64,000 nucleotides of DNA, from NCBI GenBank assembly GCA_951799445.1, contig OX637296.1, positions 12,028,001 to 12,092,000 of the forward strand, written 5' to 3'. The position numbers were made by a program, and so were the translations under genes. Below, piece by piece: positions 50,967-61,707 of the stretch. This DNA comes from Pseudisothecium myosuroides (lineage: Eukaryota > Streptophyta > Bryopsida > Hypnales > Lembophyllaceae). A model generated the notes under the pieces. It made no database searches and was not told the DNA's origin. It worked only from the letters and a program-made list of their open reading frames with translations. Positions within the stretch are counted from its first letter, which is position 1, and each line of letters opens with the position of its first letter.

Positions 50967-51871
50967 CCCCTAAAGTACCAAGCCAATATCTTTGAGAGGT
51001 TCATAAAGCTTTGGATAGCTACCTATGATCTCAATTTTTGGTAAGATTTTTTAAAGCTTTTTTTTTAAGATAGAAAAAATTGATCATGATTAGCTTTTTA
51101 GGAATACAACTTTTATTATAATCAATGCCCAAGAATAAAATTATACTAGAAAAAGCTAGAGTGGGCAACAAAAAAATTTGAAATAATTTCTTAAAAATTT
51201 ATTTCTTATAGATTATAATTTGTCTATGTAGAGAGATCTGATTTATTCCATTTGGATAAGTCATGTGGAAGTTATGAAGCTTCTTGTTTTGAGGGCAATC
51301 TTAGCAAATTCTTGGGAAAAAAATGCATTGTTGGATCTATTTTTGAACTCAATTTGAAAAATTTGAAAAAAAGGCTATACATATTTTAGTTTACTTTCTA
51401 GAACAATCTTACCATTGGGATTAGTATGTTTTAATTCCATTTTAGAGCTACCAACAATTTTCTTTTTCCTTTTATCTTATACCTACTTCAATTTAACAAT
51501 TTTTTTAAGTATGAAATTGAGGGGGGAGGATGGGTGAAATTTTTTTCCCAAATTGTGAACTCAATTCTTCAACTTAAAAAAAATTCTACAATTTGTAGTA
51601 TAAAAATTTGAAGTTAAGAGGATTCAAAGTCTCATAATCCAATCATGCTAGGAACAAGAAAAACTAATTTCGGGCCTCACTTTAAACATTTATATCTTCA
51701 GATTGATATGGTCAAAGTATCGGAATTTTTTTCTAGACATTCTTATACTAGTCTAGTGCAAGATCCTACAGTTGGATATGCAAAAAAAATGTTTAGAATT
51801 TTTGTTGTTTGTATTGAAAATGATAGTTTTGGGTGTTTTTTGATAGAAAAATAACCTTTGAACTTTAGAGT
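50967..51871. mobile_element. TTAA-type element B (905 bp)
   Basis: The left border ATAA (50963-50966, one change from TTAA) is followed by CCCCTAAAGTACCAAGCC. The right border TTAA (51872-51875) is preceded by an end whose complement reads ACTCTAAAGTTCAAAGG. The right 170 bp are an inverted copy of 63712-63850 and related to the left part of 33101-33670. Divergence suggests an old insertion. Confidence 0.45.
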
Positions 51872-52060
51872 TTAACCTATTTTTAGCACTTTGAAACCTA
51901 TTTTATTCATACAATGTCCAAAATTTGCATGCTAAAAAAATCTACAATCCCCTTTCCACTTCCAACAAGATCTATCAAATATTAGACAATTCAATGACAA
52001 AAAATAAGATTGAATGCTTACTCTAGGTTAATTCAAGGTGAAATTTTTTTACTCTCTTAA

Positions 52061-52786
52061 CCCCAAATGACCCAAGTGACCATTTTTTGGTCATTGCCCT
52101 TTTTTTTTCTCTGACTATTTTTAAATTTCAATTTTTTTTAAAATTAGACTGCATTATAAATTCAATGGCAATAGTTTCATCAAATTTTGGATTAAACTTT
52201 GCCTTGTGGAATTTTTAAAGTTGAATGGTGTACTGCAATTCACGGCTCATGTTTTTTGCTTCAATTTGGACATAGAGTGAAAAGTCAGTCAATCAATGCA
52301 ATTATTGTCCACCTCAAAAACAGCAGATCCAATGATTCGAGGAGAAGACAAGTGTGCTCATTCTTGTTTTTTTACAAAAACTATTCTCATTTCAATGTCC
52401 ATCGTGCATTGCAGGCTCTACCCAAAACAACAAAATGGCCAAAATGTTGTGAAATTTTAGATGAGCATTTTCAATTCTCTTGTCTTTCACTAAGTATAAA
52501 AAAGTTCATCATTTCAAAATATTCTCACTAAGGTATGCTCCTTCAAAGTGCGTAACCCCATTTTTCCATTGATTCAAATAAAACTTCAAACTTAAATATC
52601 TACTAAACTATGTTGTCAAATAATTTGAATTTTTTTGAAGTGCTCACTTTCAATGTGAAGTACAAGATCCTACAATTAAATTCTATCTAATCTCAAGAAA
52701 AAATGAACAAACAAATTGCTCAAGTTCTTAGCAGCTTTGTAGTTTTGACCCATTTTGAAAGTAGACACCCTTTAACTCATTAGGGG
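52061..52786. mobile_element. TTAA-flanked element C (726 bp)
   Basis: TTAA lies at 52057-52060 and 52787-52790. The ends CCCCAAATGA and (inverted) CCCCTAATGA match at 9 of 10. An ORF of 110 codons (52199-52531) has no recognisable domain and is probably chance. Confidence 0.5.
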
Positions 52787-52790
52787 TTAA

Positions 52791-53303
52791 GATAGGAATG
52801 ACCAGGTAATTATGTTTTGGGAAATAAAAATCTATAATTTATTGAAACCTTTGGAATTCTACTTCCACACATAGGAAAATTTCCCCAGTGAAGAAACCTG
52901 CCGTGCAAATGGTTAAATCTGCTTAACTTTGGAATCCAAGGGCAACATTTGTGGCGTTATAACTTAGTACTCAAATGGAATATATTAAAAAAAATTGATG
53001 TGGCAATATTTTAATAACTCTGGCCTTCTTTGAAAAAAAATTAAGGACATATAAGGAAAGGAAAAAAAATATTCTTGTTTTTGTTATATCAAAAAATTCC
53101 ACTTTAATTAATGTGATAATTACACTAGCTACATGTTCAAACCACAACTAGTAACAACATAGGGAATAAAGCTTTTAAGGAACTGGCTGGTGGGGGAAGG
53201 GCTTCCCTATCCCTACCTTTCTGGATGAAGAAGATGCATAGGTAAAGGAAACACACTAGTGGGGATGCCCTTACAATCCCAAGGAAGAAGCCAAATCCCA
53301 CAC
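52791..53303. other. AT-rich intergenic DNA
   Basis: No gene or bounded repeat was recognised; composition is AT-rich up to about 53150, then less so before the minisatellite. Confidence 0.4.
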
Positions 53304-53585
53304 AACAATCACAAGAGTAGCCCAATATCCCCACCACTCTATTCTCCATCCCTATCCCAACAATCACAAGAGCAGCCCACTATCTCCACCGGTTTGTTCC
53401 CCATCCCTATCCCAACAATCACAAGAGCAATCCACTATCTCCACTGGGTTGTTCTCCATTCCTATCCAAACAATCACACGAGCAGCCTACTATCCCACAA
53501 GTCTGTTCCCCATCCCTATCCCAACAATTACAAGAGCAACCCACTATCTCCACCAGTCTGTTCTCCATCCCTATCCCTATCACAG
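53304..53585. repeat. Minisatellite, five units of about 55 bp
   Basis: Units start with CAATCACAAGAG near 53306, 53361, 53416, 53471 and 53525 (spacing 55, 55, 55, 54) and end with ccatccctatcccaa. Unit divergence is modest. Both strands are open across the array because 54-55-bp units lack stops; the resulting ORFs are repeats of the type PIPTITRA and should not be taken as genes. Confidence 0.85.
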
Positions 53586-53691
53586 TGCCCTCGTCCCAAG
53601 ATGTAGAGGCCCGCAAAAACAAAAGTCACAAAGTCCGCCAAGCTTCCTAATTATGTGTCAAGATCCTTGTGTAATTAGTGAAGCATGTCTC

Positions 53692-54893
53692 ATCATAACA
53701 TTCAGTAGCAATCACTAGCTCTGCCCTCCCCCAAACGAAATGGTATGATATATTCTGCACCAAATCAGTAACTATTGATTTGGTGCAGACAGTTGTCAAT
53801 AATTGCCAGACATGGCACTTGGTGCCCGCGCCGCGACTATTCACTGCTAGTGGCAAATTAAAAATTTCTAAGTAAAACTAAAAACTAAGCAATAGGATCT
53901 TTGAACAAAATGCTAATGGATTCATTGAGATTATCAATTTCAATGTTATTGTAGAATTACCTCACTTTGAATTGGAATCCATTTATGCATTCTGCTTTAG
54001 AAGTGAGAAGACAACTCTTTAAATGCACATGGAGTGGTAGGATGTAGAACAATCCATGTGGGATATGTAAATTAGAATTTGTAGTTTCTCAACTACCACT
54101 CATAGTTAAGTCAAAAGTAGAAATTGTGTTAAAAGTAAAATTTCAGACCTCATTTAGGCATAGTAGAATAACTTTTTTCAAAAAACTTTGAACTTTAAAA
54201 AGTTGGTAAATGACAATAAGTTTCACCTCCAAAAATCCGTTTGGAATTTTGAATCTCCAATCAAAAGTTATAGACAAATTTTGGAGAGGATTTTTAATGG
54301 ACATTTTCTTTTAACACTTTTAAAAATCCATTCCAACCCCTCTCCGAAATTTGTCCATAACTTTTGATTGGAGATTCAAAATCCCAAATGGATTTTTGGA
54401 GGTGCAACTTATTGTCATTTACCAACTTTTTCTAGTTCAAAGCTTTTGAGAAAAGATATTTTACTATGCCTAAATGAGGCCTGAAATTCTACTTTTAACA
54501 TAATTCTTTGTTTTAATTTTGACTTAACTATGAGTGCATGAGAATCTACAAATTCTAATTTATTTTATCCCACATGGATTGCTCTACCTCCTACCACCCC
54601 ATGTGTATATATAGAGTTGTCTTTCCTCTTCGAAATCCAAAATAAGTTATTGATTGCAAAGATTAATTATGCATTAGTGTATCACTCATTGGATTTTTGG
54701 CCAATATCTTTCACTACAAATATTTATTGATTTGTATGTCTAGTCCTAAAATTAAGAAAAGAAAATGGAACATTTCATAATGGACAGTCACTATCCTGGT
54801 ACCGAAGCTTACATTAATTATGTGGGGATGAAAGTTGTGGGTGAGGACTCTAGAGAGGAAAAGGCAACCTCTCTGAAGGCTACTAAATGTTAT
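53692..54893. repeat. 1.2-kb dispersed repeat, copy 2, with foldback and short ORF
   Basis: Homologous to 35427-36605 throughout, with the same order: leading block, foldback arms (about 54000-54310 and 54325-54637), TATA-like tatatatagag, leader and short ORF. Upstream and downstream flanks of the two copies differ, so the unit is a discrete dispersed repeat. Confidence 0.75.
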
Positions 54894-54950
54894 GATGTAA
54901 GGGATACTTTCTTCATGGAATTTCTAAATTATACTGTTGAATTTCCATAG
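54765..54950 (+). CDS. Short ORF of the 1.2-kb repeat, copy 2 (61 aa)
   Basis: It begins MEHFIMDSHYPGTEAYINYV and continues GMKVVGEDSREEKATS, then KCYDVRDTFFMEFLNYT. The first 36 residues align with copy 1 without gaps, and most nucleotide changes are silent or conservative. No domain is recognised. The downstream 54937-55221 region is open in another frame and could hold a continuation after a frameshift, but this is unproven. Confidence 0.4.
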   Translation: MEHFIMDSHYPGTEAYINYVGMKVVGEDSREEKATSLKATKCYDVRDTFFMEFLNYTVEFP

Positions 54951-55221
54951 CAATCAATGTGTGTGTTTTTTGGGAATTATTCGGTACCTGGCCTACTTCC
55001 AAAAAATAGACACCATATCTGAAATTCGGCCAAGAAATCATGAGCCAGGCTATTCTTTTTTGTTTTTCCTGCTTTGTGCTCCTCAATTTCGTAACCCTAC
55101 ATTCCTTCTGCATGAGAGTTGCAAAAAACAACTTGGGAAATTCAAATTGTTGTTACTTCACGGCTTTAGGTCGTTTTTTGAATTTCCCTCCACGGTGACC
55201 AATCCGGCATTCCAAGATTAA

Positions 55222-55439
55222 CCCTTGAACAATGCGAAGGATGTTTGGCGTCAGATGAATGACAGAGCATCTTTGCATGTGGACAAAAGTGCAACTATTC
55301 ATCCTCGGAATTTTGTTGTAAAAAGGGAAGGTCTACAATAGGTTGATTTCTAATGAGTGCTTTTCCATTTTGTTAAGGGAATGATTCTCACGGTATCCAA
55401 AGGGATGATTTCCACGGTCACCAGTCCGTTCTTCAAGGG
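55222..55439. mobile_element. TTAA-flanked MITE (218 bp)
   Basis: TTAA lies at 55218-55221 and 55440-55443. The ends CCCTTGAA are inverted copies. The interior is homologous to about 63515-63695 (shared: 'caactattcatcctcggaat', 'aaagggatgatttccac'). The sequence just left of the element (ccacggtgaccaatccgg) resembles its own right end in direct orientation, as if a second copy had been adjacent. Confidence 0.55.
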
Positions 55440-55443
55440 TTAA

Positions 55444-56446
55444 GTGATCACAAATGGGTTGCCTCCCTTACACTTCCAATACCCACGACAAAATAACGAT
55501 TTCTTGTGACACTTCCAAGACACACGCCCGGAGTTCTCAAACATGGGAACAAGAAAGCGAACAGAATAGAACAGGGGAACGTCACGGCCTCCCTCTCTAC
55601 ATTCGGTAGCTGCTGCTTCGCCACTCTTCGGCCGAGCGGGCTCACCTGCTTGATGTTGCACGCGCTGCATTTCCCCTCTCGAATGCGCTGATGCGCCTCT
55701 GATCGACTCGCCCTCCTTGGAAGGTGAGTTAGTGCACGCTTTTGTGGAAATTTTTCAAGGCTTTTAGCGTCAGAATTGACCTTATTGTCAGTTTTCTAGG
55801 CTTTGGTGCATAATTTACGTCTCATGTGTGCGTCTTCTGGATACTTTGATCTGAAAGACGTCGTCGTTGCTCTGGAGTTGAAGAATGTGTACGAAAATTC
55901 GAAGCCTGGTTGTATTTTCTACTTTTCTTGATCTCCATGTAGGGTTTTAGGTCATTTTGTGTTTTGATGGATGCGCTGAATTTTTAGGTCACTTGTGGTC
56001 GCCATTGTCCGGAAATCTCCTTGAATTGATCTTCCTTGTAATTTTAATGCTGTGGACCTCCCTGTCCATTGTCTTTGCATTGTAAGGGTTTAAGCTTTAT
56101 GGTACAGGGGTTAACGTATGCTCTGTTCCGTAACAATTTGAACGGGTTTTAACTGTACGCACACAGACATAGATTAGATTTCTTCCCTCTCACTGAGTTC
56201 CGGTTAGTGGAGCAATTGAGAGGGTATTCTTTCGATGCTCTGATGTAAATCTTTGGCAGATTATTCGAAATATTCGGTGCTCAACATTCTAGCTTCTGCT
56301 GCGTGACTGAGGTGCCGCAGCGAGCTTCAGAGGAATAACTTGCGCATGTGTACCATTGAAGCAGGTCGTGAGACATCTGCGACTCTGTGATCCAGATTAA
56401 GTTTGTGGATCGTCGAGTTGGGGAGGGCTCAGCGTTGGCTCACGCA
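55444..56446 (+). promoter_or_regulatory. bL35m promoter and probable spliced 5' UTR
   Basis: Composition becomes markedly GC-richer. A candidate leader ends in GGAAG|GTGAGT at about 55722, and a matching acceptor (tgaagcag, about 56365) precedes the start codon by 80 bp. This would make a 5' UTR intron of about 640 bp. It is inferred from splice signals only. Confidence 0.4.
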
Positions 56447-57792
56447 ATGTCTGGCAGGCAGCTGCTGCGTTTGTGCCTGCGTGCTAGTCGACTTACAACA
56501 GCAAATAGCGTTCATTGTATAGCTCATCCTCCCGCTCCCTGCATTGATGCGACTAGGGCGTGTGTGCTGAATCTTTATGGAACGGCCAGCTCGGCGTCAT
56601 GGTCGGGGAGCCGGAGTTTGTGTACACGTAGCTTGTATCCAAATTCGGCGAGTATGTTAGTTCCTGGCTTCAGGAATGAAGGGAATTGGGCGACGAAGGA
56701 GGTTGGGTGCACAACAGCTGGCCTTGCTCATGTGCGCTCGGAATCTTGAACTTTCCCATCACGCTCTTTTATTTCCATTCAAGGTCACTCACGGTTTTCA
56801 TTGGGGCAGTGGGGGAGTATTGTGTGGGGGAGTTGTGGTGTATTCCATTTTTTTAGTTCTTTAGATTCCATTGTGAGCAGGACGTGTGCTTGCATGAGGT
56901 GATCAATTCTGAAATTGGAATACATGAACGAGTGATATTTCGTATCTTTCTTTGGATAGACCGGCTATTGCTAGTACAAAATCTTTGTGGAAGCTCTGTC
57001 TGGCATCTGAACGCTAAGGGATTTGATGGTAACTCAGATGCAGCAGAGGCGTGCGCTGACTAAACTGAAGAAGACGAAGATCAAGGCTTACTCGTAAGAT
57101 TTGTTTCTTCATGTTCTCAGTTCCCTGCTTCGCGTGTTCCATGAAAGCTCAGAAAGCTAGAGGGAACCAATGAGAGCGTGTCGACGTTCTGTAGCGTCGG
57201 AATTCCCTGGCAGCAGTTCGATTGTGCATTGGGGGTGTTTTGGCATTCTCTAAGTAACCGTGTTTGAATGAGAGTTCGTGGCGTTCGGGCAACTTGGTTC
57301 GTGGATGCGGTGATTTCTCAAATTTTGAGAATTCTGTGGCGGTGCTGAGATTGATGCAGGTCGTACAAGATGCGGTTTAGGGGAATGGCGAACGGAGAGT
57401 ACAAACGATGGAGGTCTGGCACACGGCACAATGCTCATTCGAAGGCATGCTCTTCTCTCTGGCTCTAACAATGAAGTGTTTTATGCATGCACGGCGAAGA
57501 GACATGCTGGAATGGTCACAAGAGATGATGGCTTTATGAATTATCTTTGAGCGGCTTATTCATTTTTTTAGACTACTTAATTGTGTGGGACACATAGGTT
57601 TTGATACGAGGATTTGGTATTATGTTATGGAATGTAGGTCTCTGACCTTATTATCCCTTGTATTGAAGTTTGCTGATGGCTCGGATGAAATGTGCATTAC
57701 AGACCAACAAACAAAGACGACAGCTTCGTCGACCATCGGTTGCTCCACATGCTCTTGCTGTAGTCATGAAGAAGCTGAACTTCATGGGCTGA
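56447..57792 (+). CDS. Mitochondrial large-subunit ribosomal protein bL35m
   Basis: Four exons give 161 residues: 56447-56701, 57038-57093, 57360-57444 and 57703-57792. Exon 1 encodes a typical mitochondrial presequence (MSGRQLLRLCLRASRL, rich in Arg, Ser and Ala). Exons 2-4 carry the bL35 core: LKKTKIKAYSSYKMRF, then KRWRSGTRHNAHSK, then RRQLRRPSVAPH, ending ALAVVMKKLNFMG. This matches plant mitochondrial bL35, a small basic protein of the large ribosomal subunit. The first three junctions include ordinary GT-AG introns. The third intron starts with GC (AAG|GCATGC at 57445) and ends with TTACAG, and only this choice joins HSK to the conserved C-terminus. Reading straight on from exon 3 would give a stop after ACSSLWL (57468), a truncated form. 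Confidence 0.88.
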
Positions 57793-57909
57793 ATGAGACA
57801 TCCGTTTTGCCTTTTAATACTTCGCCTTGTTGGTTTCTTTTTTCGTCAAGCTCTGTTGGGAGCGGAGGATTGCTGTGATTGCATCAGCAAGACACAAACT
57901 GTGATGCTA

Positions 57910-58040
57910 CATGCTACATTCTTTTCCATTCGTGAGCAGTAAAGGGATTAATTTTTCAGATCAAAGGAATTTCATAATAGATCGGATGATGATGGAACCA
58001 CCCTTTGTTATGTATCGTGAACAGTGTTTAGGTCATCAAT
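57910..58040 (+). repeat. Direct repeat, copy 1 (partner 63343-63470)
   Basis: About 130 bp, sharing 'gatgatggaaccacccttt' and 'tatgtatcgt' with 63343-63470 at roughly 85 percent by eye. It lies in the 3' flank of bL35m. No ends were defined. Confidence 0.6.
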
Positions 58041-59034
58041 GTTAAATCCTTCTAATTCTGGAGACAAATATGTTGTGCGATAATAATTTGATGATGTATG
58101 TATCTCTAGCCCTAGAACTTTACAATTTGACCTCTCTGGAGGTATAATAGACAGCTTAGTAGAATCAGCTTTGCAAGTTAACTTTCTAATAGTTCTTATG
58201 AATTTCCAAAGACCATTCAATGTATGCAAGAAATCTTGGGTAATTGTGCATGAAGTCAATTATGCTTTGACATTCATGAAAGTTTGACACAAGGTGTGAA
58301 CATGTACCTCACCCTTGGTAGAATTATAATTCTTTTTCCATTAATTTGGTGCTTGGATCAAAAGTTATGCTACTTTGAATTTCTTGGGTAGCTTGGCCAA
58401 CTTCAAGCAACATTTGCAAAACTCCTCTACTCCTTAAATTTGGTAGATATGCAATGTTCAAAAAAGTAAGCACGTGTAATGCAAAAATCTCATTCTAGGA
58501 GGAGTGATAGTTTGTTGGTAAGTAAGAGTGTAATAGAACTTCATGACAAAAGCTTGATCTCCCTTGTTTATGCAACAATAAAATAAACCACAAGTAAAAA
58601 CCTTCAATCATCTTTGTACTTAGAAGTTGATTTTGTAATTCTGTATATTAATATGCACTAAAAATCATATATATTTCATAAGCTTCAATAAAATTACCCA
58701 AAATACAAAGTGTTTGCTCATCATTCTAAATATTAACTTTCTAGTACAATCTTCATCTAAACGACAAGCAACCCACCTCTCATATCTACACCTAAATTCC
58801 CCATCCAAAAAGCAAGACACAAACTATTAGTAACACAACCAGGAGCCCTTGGAAATCGTTGAGGGAGATCAATAACAATCCTAACCTCCTTGTTTCTCTA
58901 CCCGATACTACTATTATACCTTGCCTTCTAGGCTCACCACTTGGCACATGATAGCTCTAGTGGAATGGAGACAATTCATATTGAACATACCTAAATGAAT
59001 AGCCTTTACATTTTCTGTACACAGTTGGATTTCC
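58041..59034. other. Intergenic DNA between bL35m and the kelch gene
   Basis: AT-rich; the part next to 59034 is presumably the 3' UTR of the minus-strand gene. No other gene was recognised. Confidence 0.4.
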
Positions 59035-60473
59035 CTATTGCAAGAACAGATGTAGCGGGTTTAGGGAATGGAAAACCGATCTTTGATCTCGGAGTGACTC
59101 TAAAACCTCGGACACCTTCCCGCTTAACACATCATACACCACAGCCCCGTGTTCGATAGTGTCAAAGATGCACAACTTGCCTTCCTCAAATCCCAAACAC
59201 ATGTATTCAGGGTATAAACGAAATCTTCGTCCACATGGCACTGTAACCACATTCCTCCAATGACAACTTGCTTCCTCAGATGTAGAGTTCGATATCTCAA
59301 GCACGTCAATGCAATGTGCATTGTATGAATTGCCAACTTGCTCGTAAAACAGGTACAACTCTCTGTTGTTCTCAACCAGATGAAACATTTTCCATGAATG
59401 AGAATGCGGAATCGGGCATATCATGTTTGGCAACCACTTCCCATTCTCCACATCAAATGCTACAACACCCTTGCCGACATTACCTTCCAAAAACAAAATG
59501 AAGTATAATATTCCGTTCACGTATACTCCAGTCTGGTACTCATTTAGTGCAAACGTTGGTCCTGGTAGGTTGCACATTTCTTCCCACTTTGATGTCTTTG
59601 AGTCAAACACTTCCATTTTCTTCGATAGATGGTCCTCACCCGAGCTCAAACTCCCAGCAACTATCACTCGGTAAGAATTTGTTATAGAATTGACTAACAT
59701 GTGCAAAAGCACTGGATGTCTTGGGAAAAGCAGAGGTGGCAGTGGTCTTTTCTTCCCTGTCAAAGGGTTGAAAACCACTAGTTCTGCTCCCCTAGTAGAA
59801 ATATTTATGCACATCAAGCTGCCATGGCCACAAATGGAGTATTGCGAAAAGTAAAGTTCTGGATCTGGATCAGGAAGGAATGAAAATGGTGGCAACGTCT
59901 TCAACTTTTTGGAACGCATGTCATATCCATTACGTTGCCATACCACATATTTAACGTTCAAAGGGGTCATTGTGAACAAATCTTCTTGATCTGCAACATC
60001 GGTATTGTATCAACAAATGGAAATATTTGCAAGATAACTCAAAATATAGTTTGATCTCAAATAGTGTAGAGATCAAGTTTGAATTCTCCAAAGATTACAG
60101 AACACCAACATAAGAAGATTTCACACTTTACATTGAAGTCACCAAAATATTTCTCACCTGGATCTAACTCGATGGAGATCAAGTGTTGGTTAACTACCTG
60201 CCTCTTAGTAGCAAGTTTCGTCCTGCTCTGGCACCTTTCCCGCTCAGTAAATGATGCCTCATTAATCTTGAGAGGTGCGTCTTTGATATCATGGGCATTG
60301 ATTTTTGAGAACATTTGGAATAACAAGGGCAAGCTGGCGGTGATAAGAGTCAGCCATGGAACACCGCCTAACCGAGCTTCAACAGAATCTAGAAGCAATG
60401 TAACATGGGCCACATCTAAAAACTGTTCACCTCTGATAGGCAGAGCTTCTTCTATATCCGATTGAGATATCAT
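59035..60473 (-). CDS. Kelch-type propeller protein (second ORF of the AP2-like unit)
   Basis: Two coding segments, 60473-60158 and 59990-59035, splice in phase 1 to 423 residues; the intron is GT-AG with a good acceptor (gttgcag). Residues 1-105 are helical and partly hydrophobic (GVPWLTLITASLPLLFQMF) and do not match a canonical F-box. The remainder is a propeller like that of plant F-box/kelch proteins: LVVFNPLTGKKRPLPPLLF, MEVFDSKTSKWEEMCNLP, VVAFDVENGKWLPNMICP, AVVYDVLSGKVSEVLESL. The ATG directly follows, in the same frame, the TAG that ends the AP2-like ORF, so the two may be one ancestral coding sequence of 634 codons broken by a stop. No separate promoter is visible. It could be a substrate-binding protein, but partner and function are unknown. 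Confidence 0.7.
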
Positions 60474-61401
60474 CTACTCGCCATGTTGTTGCAAAAACGT
60501 TTGGAAATGTCCCTGTCACACATGTTGTAGTATATTAGAGTTGTTCTGGAGTAGGGCAAAGAGAAGTTGTTGTCCCTATGTCAATAAAAAAGAAAGAGAG
60601 GAGTCCAAGCTTCTCTGAGTTAATACGGCTATGAAGTAAAAGGATATCTCTAATGTCATATAAATTTTTGGCCCATAATATCAAAATTCCTAGTGTCACT
60701 GAAGTACCAACAAGTTCAAAAATCAATGAATTGCTCATGTATTATAAGACAACGGAATAAGAACATGACTACGTAGTTCTTGGTCAACTAAACAGAGCTA
60801 TTACCTTGTGTGTTAATTGTGTTGCAACATTTGAGAGACGCATCAACCATGCCATGAATTCTTGTAACTGCTCAGCTTGGTTACGAAAGTGTTCAACAAT
60901 TGTCCAAGCAACATTGCCAGATCTTTGGTGTACTAGAACTAATGGTGGTACAGCCACATCCTCCCAATGAAAGGATGGAGCGCGGTTTTCAGAGGACATC
61001 AAGTTTATCAGGGCATTTGCTTGAGCCCTGATGAACGTTTTCCTCTCATTCCAGCCATTGAGGCTATTGTAAGCGGACCTGGGCTTGCAATTCCGAAATA
61101 TCGCATCTTCTGAGTACTCTAAATTGAACGCCTCAGAAGGTCTGCTTGTGTAAAAGAACGCAACATCACAAGCTAATTCCGCAAGCGCCTTAGTACTATA
61201 CATACCCACCCAAATCTTTACTCTCGGGGAGGCACCGACAATAGACACCTCACAGTAAAAAGACACGCCACCGTCACGTGTCCCGACTCCTGTGTAAGCA
61301 GCATCGACGCTTACTACAGAGAACAACAACATGAGAAGTACGCAAGTTGCTCTCTGACCTTGATAGAGCGACCTGCCAGAATTCGCAGATCTCGTCATCA
61401 T
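60474..61401 (-). CDS. Putatively secreted AP2/ERF-like domain protein (211 aa)
   Basis: Exon 1 (61401-60805) and the start of exon 2 (60512-60474) give 211 residues ending LTHKGHFQTFLQQHGE before TAG. Residues 18-34 (ATCVLLMLLFSVVSVDA) look like a signal peptide core with a plausible cleavage site before AY. Residues 36-94 align with an AP2/ERF domain: YTGVGTRDGG, CEVSI, RVKIWVGMYST, LAELACDVAFF, AFNLEY, matching the Y.GV, AEI, RVWLGTF.T, AA.AYD.AA and NFP signature positions. The Arg/Trp residues that contact DNA in the first two strands are mostly absent. After residue 140 the protein is helical (VEHFRNQAEQLQEFMAWLMR). Known AP2/ERF proteins are nuclear factors, so a secretory signal is unexpected. 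The fold match is by motif only. The two Mets at the start are adjacent; the upstream one is used. Confidence 0.6.
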
Positions 61402-61696
61402 GGTGGAATTGTGTCAGAGGCAAAGCAACAATTCGCTCAAGATCGGGCGACTCAGCAGCACTCCATTAGCAAAGACACCACTCTGTTTCCTCGCTCTATT
61501 TTCTACAACCCTAAACCCACAACGAAAACAAAACCACTCCAAACTTCCATTTCCACCACCAAAGTCAAATTCCAGAGAGCCAGCAACAGCACGTCTTCAC
61601 ACCATTTCTCGAAGCACACTAAAACTCAGATTCTAAAGTGAAATTGACCATCCCCTGGAGCGCACCTTCACACAGCGGAGTGAGGGACCTCTCTGT

Positions 61697-61707
61697 CTTA
61701 TATACCC
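61697..61707 (-). promoter_or_regulatory. TATA box candidate for the AP2-like/kelch unit
   Basis: On the minus strand gggTATATAAG lies about 300 bp upstream of the AP2-like start codon, a position compatible with a 5' UTR of about 270 nt. It is the only strong TATA-like motif in this upstream interval. Confidence 0.4.

Noticed and set aside
53259..53718. Pro-rich ORFs on both strands
   Set aside because: Products of the 55-bp minisatellite rather than genes.
56387..56446. Upstream extension of the bL35m first exon from a GTG
   Set aside because: It does not start with ATG; the ATG at 56447 gives a well-formed mitochondrial presequence.
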